Translations under genes and position numbers: made by a program
Assembly: GCF_001905545.1 (NCBI RefSeq)
Contig: NZ_LIPD01000005.1
Coordinates: forward strand, 248,585-289,246
Length of the DNA stretch: 40,662 nt
Source of the DNA: Streptomyces sp. CB02056
GTDB taxonomy: Bacteria; Actinomycetota; Actinomycetes; Streptomycetales; Streptomycetaceae
Reading direction: 5' to 3'
Notes under the pieces: generated by a model
Seen by the model: only the letters and a program-made list of their open reading frames with translations
What the model was told of the DNA's origin: nothing
The model's database searches: none
Shown here: piece after piece, positions 39,257 to 40,662 of the stretch
Layout: each line of letters opens with the position of its first letter
How positions within the stretch are numbered: the stretch's first letter is position 1

Positions 39257-40520
39257 CGGCGCGAAGGCGGACGGCGCGAAGACAGCGGGCGCATCGGGCC
39301 TGCTGCGGTTCCGCCCCCGGTTCGGCGTCGCCCCGCTGCGCTCGCGCGGCTTCCGGCTGCTGGTGATCGGCCAGGCCACCTCGGAGTTCGGCAACGCGTT
39401 CCAGGTGGTCGCCCTGCCGCTGCTGGTCTACTCCCTCGGCGGCGGCGCCCGCCAGTTGAGCCTGGTGGTCGCCGCCTACGGCGCGGGACGGCTGGCCGCC
39501 ACCCCGCTCGGCGGGATCCTCGCCGACCGGTTCGGCGCCCGGCGGGTGATGCTGACCGCCGACCTCGGCCGGCTGCTCGCCACCGCCGGGCTCTGCGCGG
39601 TCGCCGCCGGCGGGGCGGCCGCGTTCTGGCTGATCGGCGGACTCGCCCTGCTGGTCGGCCTCGGGGCGGGGGTCTTCCTGCCGGCCGCCTGGGCGATCAC
39701 CCCGGCCCTGCTGCCCGCCGAGGACCTGCACGCGGGCAACGCCCTGAACAGCACGGTCACCTTCGGCGCCGGCCTGCTCGGCCCGGCGGTGGCCGGCCCG
39801 CTGGTCGCCTGGCTGAACCCGGCCACCGCCCTGGGCGTGGACGCGGCGACCTTCGCCGTGTCGACGGCGACGCTGCTGCTGATCGGTCGCGGCGGCCTCG
39901 TCGCACCGGCCCGCCCGATCTCCGAACGCGCCTCCGTACCAAGGAACTTCCGCACCCTGCTGCGGGAATCGCCGCTGCTGCGCGCGGTGCTGACGGTGAC
40001 GGCGATCGCGAACCTGACGGTGGGCGGCGCCACCCGGGTCGCCCTGCCGGCCCTGGCCACCCACGGCTTCTCCGCCGGCGCCGCCGGGCTGGGCCTGCTG
40101 CTCGCCGCGTTCACCGGCGGCGCGCTGGTCGGCGGCCTGTTCGCGGCCGGCCTCACCGAGGTGCGCTCCCGCGGCCGCACGGCGATGCTCTCCGGCCTGG
40201 TGATGGGCGCGGCGATCGGCCTGGTGCCGTTCACCGGCCTCGTCGGCGCCGTCCTGCTGCTCTGCGTGGCGGGCGGCGCCAGCACGGTGACCAACGTCCT
40301 GGTCGTCACCGGCGTGCAGAAGAGCACCCCGCCCGCGATGCTGGCCCGGGTCATGGCGGCCGTCACCTTCTGCGCGCTGGGGGTCTTCCCGGTCTCGGTG
40401 ATCGCGGCCGGCGCGGCGGTGGACGCCTTCGGCAGCCGGTGGGTGTTCGCGACCACCGGGCTGTGCCTGATCGGCGCCTTCGGATACGCGCTGACCAGGC
40501 GCGAGATGCGCGAGCTGTAG
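39249..40520 (+). CDS. MFS exporter
   Basis: This 423-residue major facilitator protein has about twelve hydrophobic segments. The loop between helices 2 and 3 carries the family motif LGGILADRFGARRVM. The first 25 residues are cytoplasmic and rich in Ala, Gly and Lys. It belongs to the MFS_3-like group that exports peptides, macrolides and siderophores. ATG 39249 overlaps the P450 end by 8 bases, so it is in the same operon and is the probable exporter of the mature product or a self-resistance pump. It is the last gene of the operon in the window; the next 142 bases (40521-40662) hold no gene I can support. Confidence 0.9.
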   Translation: MASGAKADGAKTAGASGLLRFRPRFGVAPLRSRGFRLLVIGQATSEFGNAFQVVALPLLVYSLGGGARQLSLVVAAYGAGRLAATPLGGILADRFGARRVMLTADLGRLLATAGLCAVAAGGAAAFWLIGGLALLVGLGAGVFLPAAWAITPALLPAEDLHAGNALNSTVTFGAGLLGPAVAGPLVAWLNPATALGVDAATFAVSTATLLLIGRGGLVAPARPISERASVPRNFRTLLRESPLLRAVLTVTAIANLTVGGATRVALPALATHGFSAGAAGLGLLLAAFTGGALVGGLFAAGLTEVRSRGRTAMLSGLVMGAAIGLVPFTGLVGAVLLLCVAGGASTVTNVLVVTGVQKSTPPAMLARVMAAVTFCALGVFPVSVIAAGAAVDAFGSRWVFATTGLCLIGAFGYALTRREMREL

Positions 40521-40662
40521 GACTCCCGACGCCGCTCCCGGACGACACGCGGTGCCCGCAGCGGCAACCATTCGTACCCGGCCGGTCCGGGGGCGTGTCT
40601 GACAATTCCCGCCGGGCGCGCGACGCCGGTGCACGCACCTCGCCGCGTTGTCGTCGGTCGCC

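Noticed and set aside
40596..40640. Possible insertion-sequence end at the right edge (GTGTCTGACAATTCCC)
   Set aside because: It looked like an IS-flanking remnant, but no transposase or matching inverted repeat lies within the window.

Overview
The window is very GC-rich (third codon positions almost all G or C), uses many GTG and some TTG starts, packs genes with ATGA/GTGA overlaps, and carries actinobacterial families. It reads as chromosome of a Streptomyces or Kitasatospora-type actinomycete. I see no tRNA, rRNA, CRISPR array, intact insertion sequence or prophage.

Region 1 (1-14.9 kb) is an iron-regulated metallophore locus. A BlaI repressor and M56 membrane protease pair sits behind an iron box. 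After a MarR-like gene, a leftward four-gene operon encodes an Opp/Nik-type importer: a Tat-lipoprotein binding protein, two permeases and one fused double ATPase. Divergent from it, across a 375-base region with two more iron boxes, runs a six-gene operon: a VioC/AsnO-like 2-oxoglutarate oxygenase, an SbnB-like dehydrogenase, a Y4yA/SbnH-like PLP decarboxylase, an SbnA-like PLP synthase, a MATE exporter and a CopD-like membrane protein. There is no NRPS and no IucA/IucC-type synthetase. The set fits an aminopolycarboxylate siderophore of the EDDS/EDHA kind, in which 2,3-diaminopropionate supplies an ethylenediamine unit and the oxygenase would hydroxylate arginine.

Region 2 (14.9-25.5 kb) is accessory. 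It holds a STAND/NB-ARC-TPR protein with a small glycine/valine-rich partner (possible NLR-like signalling pair), a secreted beta-propeller-like protein, a YdeI-family protein, a WYL regulator divergent from an epoxide-hydrolase-like gene with a perfect operator between them, an orphan 'Beta' family protein, and a TetR repressor divergent from an FAD monooxygenase with two operator copies placed exactly on the overlapping promoters.

Region 3 (25.5-30.1 kb) holds three tandem secreted proteins that share a near-identical five-repeat FG-GAP/VCBS propeller behind three different catalytic heads (SGNH hydrolase, Rpf-like transglycosylase, CHAP hydrolase), then an exported 52-residue peptide.

Region 4 (30.2-40.5 kb) starts with a small unknown protein, a TrmB/LuxR-type regulator and a polyprenyl synthase. 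The main interest is a candidate RiPP operon: an S9 prolyl-oligopeptidase-like protease, a 52-residue precursor peptide with a perfect Shine-Dalgarno sequence, a hairpin, a cobalamin-binding radical SAM maturase with a CX7CX2C motif, a DUF5825-like protein, a cytochrome P450 and an MFS exporter. The precursor has an FxLD leader-like motif but no cysteine, and no aromatic residue after the motif, so it does not fit the common Cys-based or aromatic-crosslinked classes. I regard it as the best candidate for an undescribed system here.
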